Below, one piece after another: positions 6,925 to 14,922 of a stretch of 64,000 nucleotides of DNA; the stretch's first letter is position 1, and each line of letters starts with the position of its first letter. The notes beneath the pieces are model-generated. The model saw only the letters and a list, made by a program, of their open reading frames with translations. It was not told the origin of the DNA and made no database searches. This DNA is from Thermoplasmatales archaeon. GTDB taxonomy: Archaea > Thermoplasmatota > Thermoplasmata > Thermoplasmatales > Thermoplasmataceae. A program made the position numbers and the translations under genes. The stretch lies in the NCBI GenBank assembly GCA_014874365.1, contig JACWAH010000007.1, positions 1-64,000 on the forward strand. The letters run 5' to 3'.

Positions 6925-7870
6925 ATGTCGAAATGGGGGTAACCTTACAAGGACAGGAGAAACTGGAAGGAATACAACGAGGAGCTCGTGATAAGGGGCA
7001 CGTTCTTCTTCGATCTTGATTTCGCCAGGAAGTGGGATTCAGGATTGAAAAGAATGAATGGCGGAAAGGGGGGATCTCCCCATCTATTCTCCGATTCATT
7101 CATGAAGTTCATGATGATCTGGCACCAGTTCCTGGACTACCGTGCACTTGAAGGCATGGCAAGATCACTTGTGAACATGGGAATAAAACCCCAATATGGC
7201 GATTACACCACCATATGGCACGGCATCCATGACAAGATGCCTGTTATCGATATCTCAGGCCTGAGATATACTGAACCCGGCACAGATGGCACTGGAATGA
7301 AGACAAACAATGCGGGATCGTACAGGATCATGAAATACGGTGATCCGGTTGCGAAGAGGAGGAAGCACCTTATCATCATAATAACCGCTGATGTCAGGAC
7401 AAAGAATATCATCGGGATTGAATCACACATTGAGGGCAACGGATTGCCAGAACCTGAAACTGCAGGTAAACACATAACGGAAGCGGTCATGAAAGGCGTC
7501 ACCGTGAGGGAATTCTATGGTGACGGAGCATCGATGTCAATAATCTATTCAACATGGCGCACTCCATCGGTGCAAAATCCATCATAAAGATCAGGAAGAA
7601 CGCCTCCGCTGACCGATACAGCGGAAGCAAGTACAGGAGGAGAGCCATAAGGAAAACCAGGACAGGGGATACGGAAAGTGGGCAGAGGAGAACCGTTATG
7701 GCATGAGGTGGCCGGGAACAGAAGGCATATTCTCCGCCGTTAAGAGGAAATTTGGTGAGAACTGTGTCAGCAGATCCAGTGAAGGCCTGGCGGCAGAAGG
7801 ATGCCAGAGATTGGGGGTATACGATTATATAAATCAGGGAGCGAAGGAGGAGGTAAAGGCACTGAACTGA
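6925..7870 (+). pseudogene. IS5-like transposase with several disabling changes
   Basis: ATG 6925 is followed by an in-frame TAA at codon 6 (6940-6942). The same frame then continues as PYKDRRNWKEYNEEL, a typical start of archaeal IS5-like transposases, through the DDE-type core (GTDGTGMKT, IIGIESHIEG, EFYGDGA). Around 7531 one base is missing and the protein continues in another frame as DVNNLFNMAHSIGAKSIIK. A second shift near 7660-7675 leads to the C-terminus RYGMRWPGTEGIFSAVKRKF and TGA 7868-7870. One nonsense codon and two frameshifts make it inactive. No terminal inverted repeats could be identified by eye. The RRNWxxY motif is shared with the remnant at 145-584. Confidence 0.75.
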
Positions 7871-7976
7871 TCAAAAAACGGGGGAAAAATGGAAAACGAT
7901 CAGAAAAAGAGCAGGCGTTGGAGGGAATTGTTAAATAGAGCAGAACCTTAATAGATATGCACGGCACCTGCATTTC

Positions 7977-7990
7977 TCTTTATATTTATT
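7977..7990 (+). promoter_or_regulatory. Probable hutH promoter
   Basis: TCTTTATATTTATT lies about 20-28 bases before the hutH ATG at 8005, consistent with an archaeal TATA box and a leaderless or nearly leaderless mRNA. No Shine-Dalgarno sequence precedes the ATG. Confidence 0.4.
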
Positions 7991-8004
7991 CCTGATCACT
8001 GTTC

Positions 8005-9519
8005 ATGATTGAGATTGACGGCAATTCCTTGACTTCAACCAAACTTTATGCGGTTTCAGTATTGAAGGAAAAGGTGAAAATTGCCGGGAAAACCATCGAA
8101 TCAGTGAAGCGTTCCAGGGAAGAGCTCCTGAGCCTAATTAAGGGAGGAAGGAAGTTTTACGGAATCAACACCGGCTTTGGCAGCCTGTTTAACAAAGAGA
8201 TTGGAAAGGATGACCTTTCAGAATTACAGAAAAGCCTCATAAGAAGCCATGCTTCCGGCGTGGGATCTCCACTTCCATTGCATATTGTGAGAGGAATGCT
8301 ACTTGTTAGAATAAACTCCCTGATAAAAGGCTACTCCGGCGTGTCGCCAGAATTGATAGAAACATCCCTGAAGATACTGAACAGCGATCTTTATCCTTTT
8401 GTGCCTTCCTATGGATCATTAGGGGCCAGCGGGGATTTGGCTCCATTGGCACATCTCGCACTGGTCATAATGGGAGAAGGTGAAGTGTTGCTGGACGGTA
8501 TCAGGAAACCTTCCGATATGGCAATGAAAAACCTTGGAGTAGAGCCTTATTCATTTAGGGAGAAGGAAGGCGTTGCATTCATAAATGGAACAGCTGCAAT
8601 TACCTCAATTCTCAGTAATCAGATTTCAAGATTGAAAAGACTTATGCAGATTGCCGTTGGATCCTCAATCCTTTTCTTTGAGTCATTGGGAGGAAACCAG
8701 GCAGCCTTCACCGAATGGGTACTCGGAAGCAGGAATCACGCCGGACAAAAAATGATTGGCAAAGCGTTTAGAGAACTTTTGAAGGACAGGCCAGAAAAAG
8801 AACGGGATAATCCTCACAGGTTGCAGGACCCGTACACTTTGAGGTGTATGCCTCAGGTTTACGGCGCGATAGCGGATACTCTTGAATATTGCAACTCTGT
8901 AGCTGAAAATGAAATGAATTCAGTGACGGACAACCCGCTTGTCCATGATGGCGACATAATTTCTGCTGGTAATTTCCATGGCGAGCCGGTTGCACTTGTT
9001 TCGGACTTTCTTGCATTTGCTGCAACTGATCTTGGTAATTTGATGGAAAGGCAGCTGGCAAGACTTACAGACACTTCCTTAAGCGACCTCCCCCCATTTC
9101 TGACCAGGAAGAGCGGTTTAAACTCCGGCTATATGATCCCACAATACGTTGCGGCTTCACTTTGTAACATGAATAAGGTCCTTTCGTATCCTGCATCTGC
9201 AGATTCAATTCCTACGTCTGCCAACCAGGAGGATCATGTCAGCATGGGGATGACTTCAGCCCTGAAACTTTCTTCAATCACCGATAACCTTGAACACCTT
9301 GTCTCAATCCATCTTCTGCTTTCGTCACAGGCATTCGAACTATCAGGCAAAACCGGAACATCATATTCCAGGAGCTTACTTGGAATCGTAAGAGAAACAG
9401 TACCCATACTTGATCAGGATCGGGCGGTTTACAGGGACATTGAACTTGTCAGGAAACTGATGGATGCACAGCCAGAGAGAATAATTAAAAGGATTTCGGC
9501 TGTTATGGATAATCGATAA
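8005..9519 (+). CDS. hutH: Histidine ammonia-lyase
   Basis: 504 residues, the usual length for HutH. It removes ammonia from L-histidine to give trans-urocanate, the first step of histidine breakdown, in the cytoplasm. The MIO-forming Ala-Ser-Gly is visible in GSLGASGDLAPLAH (about 139-152). Other family motifs are YGINTGFG (about 53-60), NGTAA (about 194-198) and the tail motif with SVTDNPL (about 310-316), which separates HAL-type enzymes from tyrosine mutases only loosely. The partner enzyme urocanate hydratase is encoded 43 kb away (52797-54452) rather than in an operon. It is flanked by a dead transposase upstream and gene remnants downstream, yet it is intact. Confidence 0.93.
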   Translation: MIEIDGNSLTSTKLYAVSVLKEKVKIAGKTIESVKRSREELLSLIKGGRKFYGINTGFGSLFNKEIGKDDLSELQKSLIRSHASGVGSPLPLHIVRGMLLVRINSLIKGYSGVSPELIETSLKILNSDLYPFVPSYGSLGASGDLAPLAHLALVIMGEGEVLLDGIRKPSDMAMKNLGVEPYSFREKEGVAFINGTAAITSILSNQISRLKRLMQIAVGSSILFFESLGGNQAAFTEWVLGSRNHAGQKMIGKAFRELLKDRPEKERDNPHRLQDPYTLRCMPQVYGAIADTLEYCNSVAENEMNSVTDNPLVHDGDIISAGNFHGEPVALVSDFLAFAATDLGNLMERQLARLTDTSLSDLPPFLTRKSGLNSGYMIPQYVAASLCNMNKVLSYPASADSIPTSANQEDHVSMGMTSALKLSSITDNLEHLVSIHLLLSSQAFELSGKTGTSYSRSLLGIVRETVPILDQDRAVYRDIELVRKLMDAQPERIIKRISAVMDNR

Positions 9520-9837
9520 GTATTATTGAGAGGCACTTTCATTAATGATTGGTTGACACTATATGCAAAGTGGCGCATGTGATATCTTTCATATAATCCC
9601 TTCAACGCTCAGGAAGCAAGACAGGTAAGGTTTTGTGTCAAAGGTTTCATGCCAATATCTGCCGAAACCCCGTAGCGAGCTCAACTGGTTCTGGGAATGG
9701 TAACTCAAAAGTCTCCAGCTATACATGCCGGAGCTTCATCTGAAGACCATAAAGAAGATCCTGGGAGAGATATTAAAAGGTACAGAACATATCGGCTTTG
9801 CACCAAAAAGCCACTCTTTGACCGAATTTAGGGGCAG
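9520..9837. other. Intergenic stretch with weak coding remnants
   Basis: No intact gene. A 38-codon frame (ATG 9725, TGA 9839-9841; contains TIKKILGEILKGTEHIGF) looks protein-like and may be the tail of a lost gene. At 9844-9855 the sequence TTTTGGGTGCAA resembles the repeats at 11780-11811. Confidence 0.3.
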
Positions 9838-10167
9838 GTGAATTATTTTGGGTGCAAGAACCATACTCTAATCATAAAAGAACGAGCCTTTCATAATAAA
9901 CAGAGAACGGGCAGTATTAGGTTATTTTACATTAGATATAAGCTGTCAAGATTAGGATGGGACGTCCCTCTTACTTCCCGTAATGCCAAAGGAGAAGATA
10001 CCATTATCTACAACGAAGCCTTCGACAAGAAATATTCGATTCTGACCAAAGGGTTCACGGATGAAGAGGCAGTTGATCCCTTTAAAGAGAAATCCTACGT
10101 GATGGCTTTGCGCCTAAAGTCAATCTTCATCCCGAGGGCAACTGCTGGAAGGCTATTAGGAATATAA
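9838..10167 (+). pseudogene. Possible remnant of a PD-(D/E)XK-like nuclease gene
   Basis: The frame from GTG 9838 becomes protein-like only after about residue 28: IRYKLSRLGWDVPLTSRNAKGEDTIIYN, then KKYSILTKGFTDEEAV. This recalls small restriction-nuclease-like proteins in which GxDxxxYN and a later (Q/E)xK form the metal site; here the expected acidic or Gln residue before the last Lys is replaced (ILTK). The first 28 residues look spurious, and the end continues in a shifted frame (LFEDKRYSGIW) to about 10235. I read it as a decayed gene; the family assignment is from memory. Confidence 0.3.
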
Positions 10168-10241
10168 GAAATACTTCTCTTCGAAGACAAGAGATATTCA
10201 GGAATCTGGACTATCTGCGTGAACTTTCCATAAAGGCTACT

Positions 10242-11189
10242 CTAAGGTTTTCCTGATTTGGGTTTCTTAAACTCCTTTCGAGCTAGCACTCTAAACCTAA
10301 GATCTAAGGTCTCCGCTTCGCTATCGCCAAGTCTATAAGGCATTTTTTTCTCAATCATGAATAATGATCTCTCGTTGGTAGAGTCCCCAGTTTCCATGTC
10401 AATTTTCGATCTAAGATATTTACTATAACCATTCTCCATTATCTCAATTCTTCTCTTGCCTCTTGCATAGACCGAGACTCTCTGTACTTTCTCCTTCTCT
10501 CTTCTCAGGAGTTCAATATCCAAATCCTCCTCCAAGAAGTCTTGGTCAAGGAAAATCGCATCTGGAAAATAATCAAGTACACTCGAAATTGACTCATCTT
10601 CTCTGTATTGTGCAGAGAACAACAAATCAAAAGCGAAACGTTCGAGATAGCCAGCCCTAGCCAAGTTGTACATCTTACGATTAATAACTTTCTTACGGCC
10701 TTTAAAAGCTGATTCCATTAACTTTCCAGCCACAACAAACTTTTCTGCATCCTCTGCATTAATGATTCTGTACGCTGTAGCAATGGAGTTAACCTTATCG
10801 CGCTTCCAACCTGCTCTGGTGAATTCTTTGATCTGATTCTTCTGTATCTCCGTGAGCGGTGATAAAGAGCGACTCTCAACTCCTTCCACGAAACCTTCAT
10901 CCAATCCAAGTGCTAGTCCTGAATGTAAAGATACTTGTTTGGAGACTTTATTTAATATCTCCCTTAATTGGTCCCCGGAATATTCAGGTGATGTCGGATC
11001 TGCTACAAGATTCACGTTTACGTTAGTTATGTTGACATCTCCTGAGGCTCTAATCTTTCCAAATTTCACCAGATTATCAGGAGAAGCATCCCTGGTTTGT
11101 CCTTGTTCATCAGAAAAGTATGCCCTTAACCATTTCGATGCAGACGTGATTTTGTCCGCCAAGAAAAGAAAAAAGGCTTCAAGCGACAT
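10242..11189 (-). CDS. Unknown protein, 315 residues, second gene of an accessory pair
   Basis: The N-terminus (AFFLFLADKITSASKWLRAYF) is a possible amphipathic helix or membrane anchor. A short strand-rich patch follows (KIRASGDVNITNVNVNLV, about 45-62), then a mostly helical, highly charged body with AGWKRDKVNSIATAYRIINAEDAEKF, and a basic C-terminus (KEFKKPKSGKP). No known catalytic motif is seen. It lies 9 bases downstream of the 79-residue gene on the same strand, so the two are one transcription unit. Codon third positions look more AT-rich than in the neighbouring housekeeping genes, suggesting transfer. I do not recognise it; an effector or toxin-like role is only a guess from its context. 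Confidence 0.55.
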   Translation of the reverse strand: MSLEAFFLFLADKITSASKWLRAYFSDEQGQTRDASPDNLVKFGKIRASGDVNITNVNVNLVADPTSPEYSGDQLREILNKVSKQVSLHSGLALGLDEGFVEGVESRSLSPLTEIQKNQIKEFTRAGWKRDKVNSIATAYRIINAEDAEKFVVAGKLMESAFKGRKKVINRKMYNLARAGYLERFAFDLLFSAQYREDESISSVLDYFPDAIFLDQDFLEEDLDIELLRREKEKVQRVSVYARGKRRIEIMENGYSKYLRSKIDMETGDSTNERSLFMIEKKMPYRLGDSEAETLDLRFRVLARKEFKKPKSGKP

Positions 11190-11198
11190 ATTTTACGT

Positions 11199-11438
11199 TC
11201 ACTCTGAAGGAAAAAGCATCTCCATCTCCGATATATCTGTGATTACGGTAAGCGACCCGGGAAGTATTGCCTTCACGTCAGCCACCTTAACTGCTAATTC
11301 AGGATTATCGAGAGTTCTTACCTCTTTACCGTTTAGAGACAATATTCCGGAACCGTTTATCTCAAAACCTAGTCCCTCAAGTATCTCTCTTTTCTCTACG
11401 CCCTGTATAGTTAACCAGACCAAATCTTTGCTGTCCAT
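11199..11438 (-). CDS. Unknown small acidic protein, first gene of an accessory pair
   Basis: 79 residues, acidic and compact, with DLVWLTIQGVEKREILEGLGF at the start and ADVKAILPGSLTVITDISE near the end. No motif or family is recognised. It precedes the 315-residue gene by 9 bases. The order small acidic protein then larger basic protein is shared with toxin-antitoxin and similar two-gene systems, but nothing else supports such a role. Confidence 0.5.
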   Translation of the reverse strand: MDSKDLVWLTIQGVEKREILEGLGFEINGSGILSLNGKEVRTLDNPELAVKVADVKAILPGSLTVITDISEMEMLFPSE

Positions 11439-12223
11439 TTTATCACTTTCGTATTCAAGCTACAGTTATGCGAGCACTATTTCTCAATCTTGTTGGTATC
11501 AAATGCACATACTAATTCTTGTCTATATATATGTGCGTTAACTTCAATTGTCTTCATTTTTATCAATTTACACAATGTACTCAAATAGTCTGAAGATTTT
11601 TGAGCTACAAGCAACATCACGAACATTCATCGTATTCTTGAACATACCAGATACAATACTATTATCAACCTAAGCACAAAAACTTTTACCCAGTTCTAAT
11701 TTTGCACCTAAAATAGTTCACTTGCACTTAAACCCGGTAAAAAATGGCTTTTACGCGCAAAGTTCTTTTTTTTATTTACTTTTAGGTGCAAATTTCATCT
11801 TTTAGGTGCAAGATTGACTTTGGGTACAAAGCTGAACATATCTCAACAGGTGTCATTATTCCCAATTCCGAAAGTGCTTGAATATAAGTCTAAATGGATG
11901 ACGGCATTTGTAAATCCAGGAGATACTTCATTGAGATGCCCTGCCTGCTGAAATATATTAGAGGGCCCAATCTGGAAAATGCCGGGTCGCAATGAATGTT
12001 GCCAGAACTACGGCAGGAACAGGTTTGACTTGCTGGCTATTTCCGACCTCTGCAGAGATCGTTCTCCAGTGAATTCGATAACCTCTTCACCATCAGTGAT
12101 GGATGAATACCGGTTCCCCAACAATCGACCCGAGATTGTTGAAGCAATTGGACTGAAATGGCATGGACTTAGAATGGGACAGGCGCATAACAATGCATAA
12201 TGTTTTGAGAACGTTAGAAATCT
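11439..12223. other. Long intergenic region before thrS
   Basis: About 790 bases without a convincing gene. The first part is AT-rich and contains the TTTTAGGTGCAA repeats. A 73-codon frame at 11979-12200 is open on the plus strand, but its reverse strand is equally open and no family or start signal is seen, so I do not call it. The boundary between the accessory island and the conserved chromosome seems to fall here. Confidence 0.4.
11702..11811. repeat. Cluster of TTTTAGGTGCAA repeats in inverted and direct orientation
   Basis: TTGCACCTAAAA at 11702-11713 is the exact reverse complement of TTTTAGGTGCAA at 11780-11791 and at 11800-11811. Weaker copies are TTGCACTTAAA (about 11722-11732) and TTTGGGTACAAA (about 11819-11830). 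Related sequence occurs at 9844-9855 and at 57472-57484 (GCACCTAAAATAG). This could be the end sequences of a small non-autonomous element or a set of regulator binding sites. Confidence 0.45.
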
Positions 12224-12230
12224 GAGGTGA
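12224..12230 (+). promoter_or_regulatory. Shine-Dalgarno sequence that decides the thrS start
   Basis: GAGGTGA lies 8 bases before ATG 12239. An in-frame GTG at 12227 lies inside this motif, so the ATG is the better start. Confidence 0.55.
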
Positions 12231-12238
12231 CAACCAGA

Positions 12239-14242
12239 ATGGACTCTAAACCTTTAAAAATAAAAAAAGGCCAGAAATTTGTTGATGCACTTGCACCCGG
12301 TTACCTTAAGGACGGGATTATTGCTGTTAAATACCAGAACAAAACCGTGGATTTGCAAATGGAAGCGAAAGAGAACGGAGAGTTTACACCTGTATATTTG
12401 AAGTCTGAAGATGGAACAAGGATACTAAGGCATTCATCCGCACATCTTCTTGCACATGCAATCACAGAATTGTATCCTTCGGCGTTGCTCAATGCAGGCC
12501 CGGCAACAGATGATGGATTCTTTTATGATATTGAAATGCCCCCGGTCTCGACTGAACAACTTGCTGAAATTGAAAAGAAAATGAGGGAAATTTCCTCCAG
12601 AAAGCTGCCAATCACGAGGAAAGTCCTGTCAAAAGAACAATTATACAGAATGTTCGAGGGAAATCCCTATAAGATACAGAAAATCAGAGATTATGTCCCT
12701 GACGGAACTTCTTCGACTGTTTACGAGCAGGGCAATTTCACGGATTTTTGCACAGGCCCGCATGTTCCTTCTACCGATATAATCAAGCATTTTCGTCTTA
12801 CCAGCATAGCGTCAGCACTTTACAAGGTAAATGGAGAACAGAAACATCTTTTGCGAATTTATGGAACAGCGTTTCCGGATGAATCTTCGCTGAAACAGTA
12901 TTTCGTATTAAAGGAAGAGGCCCAGAAAAGGGACCACCGGAAGATTGGTTCTGAGATGGATCTCTACGTGTTTGATTCGGAAAACGCACCGGGATTCCCT
13001 TTATACACGCCAAATGGGACGATTATCAGGGATAAGCTGATAGAATACATGAGGGGACTTAACTCAAGCAATGGGTGGACTGAAGTGGCTACTCCGCATG
13101 TATTCAGGGATACGATGTGGAAACGTTCCGGCCATTACTCGAAATACAGGGAGGACATGTATCTCTTCAACCTTGACGAGGACGGGTATGCTATCAAGCC
13201 AATGAACTGCCCGGGTCACATCCTCATTTTCAGGCGAAATATGTACAGCTACAGGGACCTTCCGGTTAAACTTTCCGAATTCGGGACAGTTTACCGTTAT
13301 GAAAAATCTGGTGAAGTAGGTGGTCTTACAAGACCCAGAAGCTTCACGATTGACGATGGGCATGCGTTCCTCGCACTTTCACAGGTGGAAAATGAGATCG
13401 TTTCAATCCTGAAGATGATAGCCGAGACTTTTAAGACGCTTTTCGGTGGATTGGAGATCAGTTATGAGTTAAGCCTCATCGATGAGGAACATCCTGAAAA
13501 TTTCCTTGTCGGATATGAATGTGCTGACTGTGGCGAGAAATTCGACCTGAGAGGAGCAGTCGATCAGTTGAAGTGCCCGAAGTGCGGATCCACGAAACTC
13601 AGGGTCAATCTGGATAAGTGGAACGAGGCATCGGAAGCCCTGAGATCCGCGATTTCATCTCTGAACTTACCATACAAGGAGACACCTGGTGATGCAGCGT
13701 TCTATGGCCCAAAGATTTCCGTCTATCTGAAGGATGCGCTTGGAAGGAAATGGCAGCTCTCTACGATCCAGCTTGACTTTTTCATGCCGTCCAATTTTGG
13801 ACTGACTTACGTTGACAGTTCTGGAGGAAAATCTCCAGTAATTATGTTGCACAGGGCTGTTTTTGGAAGTATTGAAAGGATTATGGCTATACTTATAGAA
13901 AACTATTCCGGGAAGCTTCCAACCTGGCTTTCACCATATCAGGTAATAGTGGTGCCGGTAAGCGAGCATTACGCAGACTATGCACAGGGTGTGGCCTCTG
14001 CCCTTAAGAAATCGGGCCTGAGAGTATACCTGGACAGCACTTCTGAAACACTGAACAAGAAGCTCAGGTTAATAAGAAGGTTCAGGGCAGCATATATTTG
14101 CGTAGTTGGGGAAAAAGAGCAGGAGAACAATACTGTTACGGTCAGGTCCAGGTCAGATACCATGAAAGAAATGAGGCAAAGCGAGTTTTCTGAGGCCATT
14201 GCTGCAGAGATAGAAAAGCGAAATATTGAACAGTTTATGTAG
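12239..14242 (+). CDS. thrS: Threonyl-tRNA synthetase, bacterial type, with zinc-ribbon insertion
   Basis: 667 residues from ATG 12239. It charges tRNA-Thr. Order: short TGS-like N-terminus; the N2 editing domain with HSSAHLLAHA (about 64-73) and the TxDGFFYD-like motif; the class II catalytic core with motif 2 around MNCPGH (Zn-binding Cys) and VYRYEKSGEVGGLTR; and the anticodon-binding domain at the end. The N2 editing domain marks the bacterial/eukaryotic form instead of the common archaeal form with a DTD-like editing domain. In the catalytic domain an insertion at about residues 427-450 carries CADC and CPKC, a zinc ribbon absent from the textbook enzyme. It is followed at 7 bases by an unknown gene and then the tat genes. 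Confidence 0.93.
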   Translation: MDSKPLKIKKGQKFVDALAPGYLKDGIIAVKYQNKTVDLQMEAKENGEFTPVYLKSEDGTRILRHSSAHLLAHAITELYPSALLNAGPATDDGFFYDIEMPPVSTEQLAEIEKKMREISSRKLPITRKVLSKEQLYRMFEGNPYKIQKIRDYVPDGTSSTVYEQGNFTDFCTGPHVPSTDIIKHFRLTSIASALYKVNGEQKHLLRIYGTAFPDESSLKQYFVLKEEAQKRDHRKIGSEMDLYVFDSENAPGFPLYTPNGTIIRDKLIEYMRGLNSSNGWTEVATPHVFRDTMWKRSGHYSKYREDMYLFNLDEDGYAIKPMNCPGHILIFRRNMYSYRDLPVKLSEFGTVYRYEKSGEVGGLTRPRSFTIDDGHAFLALSQVENEIVSILKMIAETFKTLFGGLEISYELSLIDEEHPENFLVGYECADCGEKFDLRGAVDQLKCPKCGSTKLRVNLDKWNEASEALRSAISSLNLPYKETPGDAAFYGPKISVYLKDALGRKWQLSTIQLDFFMPSNFGLTYVDSSGGKSPVIMLHRAVFGSIERIMAILIENYSGKLPTWLSPYQVIVVPVSEHYADYAQGVASALKKSGLRVYLDSTSETLNKKLRLIRRFRAAYICVVGEKEQENNTVTVRSRSDTMKEMRQSEFSEAIAAEIEKRNIEQFM

Positions 14243-14249
14243 GTGCTGA

Positions 14250-14585
14250 ATGACAGATTGCTTGATTTTCAACATTTCGGTTCCACAAAGGCATCCAGCC
14301 AGTATCTGCGTTGAGTCCTCAAGACTCCTGGAGTCTCTGTCTGGAATTCAGGTGATTTTTGATCCCGTGGGCCAGGAAGAGTCCCTGATGGAATTCATAA
14401 CTGAATTCTCCAGAAAGGAAGAAGTAAAACCAAGTGACAGGACCATCGGGTTTGTGGTCGTGAATCTGGAAAAGAAGAAAATTGCCATCTCGCTTTCCAA
14501 CATCCCGGAGGCGGATAAAAATGGAATTCAGAATGCCGCAGAGAAATTCAGGGCTCTCGGGATAGAGACTGAAGTAGACGTTTGA
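14250..14585 (+). CDS. Unknown small soluble protein between thrS and tatA
   Basis: 111 residues, no signal peptide or membrane segment. Alternating strands and helices are visible: CLIFNISVPQ at the start, SLMEFITEFSRKEEV, TIGFVVVNLEKKKIAISLS and KNGIQNAAEKFRALGIETEVDV at the end, which suggests a small alpha/beta fold. It begins 7 bases after the thrS stop with GGTG in front of the ATG, so it is probably co-transcribed with thrS. No family recognised. Confidence 0.6.
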   Translation: MTDCLIFNISVPQRHPASICVESSRLLESLSGIQVIFDPVGQEESLMEFITEFSRKEEVKPSDRTIGFVVVNLEKKKIAISLSNIPEADKNGIQNAAEKFRALGIETEVDV

Positions 14586-14622
14586 TCTTCAAACATTATA
14601 TAAGAGTCCTTACTACCCAATT

Positions 14623-14922
14623 ATGGCATTTGACTCGCTGCCTGACTGGATCATTATCATTGCCGTTATACTGATACTTTTCGGCGGTGCCAAGAAGATT
14701 CCCGAACTCGCCAGGAATTTAGGCAGGGCATCCGGAGAATACACCAGGGGAAAAATGGAACTGGAGAAGGAGATCCGGAATGCAATTAACAACCCTTCCG
14801 CTGGAAAAGACCAGGTCGATTATATAGAATCGGCCAAGAAGATGGGCATTGATACAACTGGCAAAACGGTTGACCAGGTCAAGCAGGAGATGTCCTCCAA
14901 GTTGAACTTAGAGAACAGATGA
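14623..14922 (+). CDS. tatA: Sec-independent protein translocase TatA
   Basis: 99 residues. The N-terminal membrane helix (DWIIIIAVILILF, about 7-19) is followed by the TatA signature FGGAKKIPELARNLG (about 19-33) and an amphipathic helix, then a charged tail. TatA multimers form the protein-conducting element of the twin-arginine pathway at the cytoplasmic membrane. It overlaps tatC by 4 bases. A likely client in this window is the Rieske protein at 56116-56865, which has a twin-arginine signal. Confidence 0.9.
   Translation: MAFDSLPDWIIIIAVILILFGGAKKIPELARNLGRASGEYTRGKMELEKEIRNAINNPSAGKDQVDYIESAKKMGIDTTGKTVDQVKQEMSSKLNLENR

Noticed and set aside
8768-9074. Open frames antisense to hutH
   Set aside because: Shadow frames of a strongly supported gene, without own motifs or start signals.
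11979-12200. 73-codon frame upstream of thrS
   Set aside because: The opposite strand is equally open, there is no start signal and no recognisable protein pattern.
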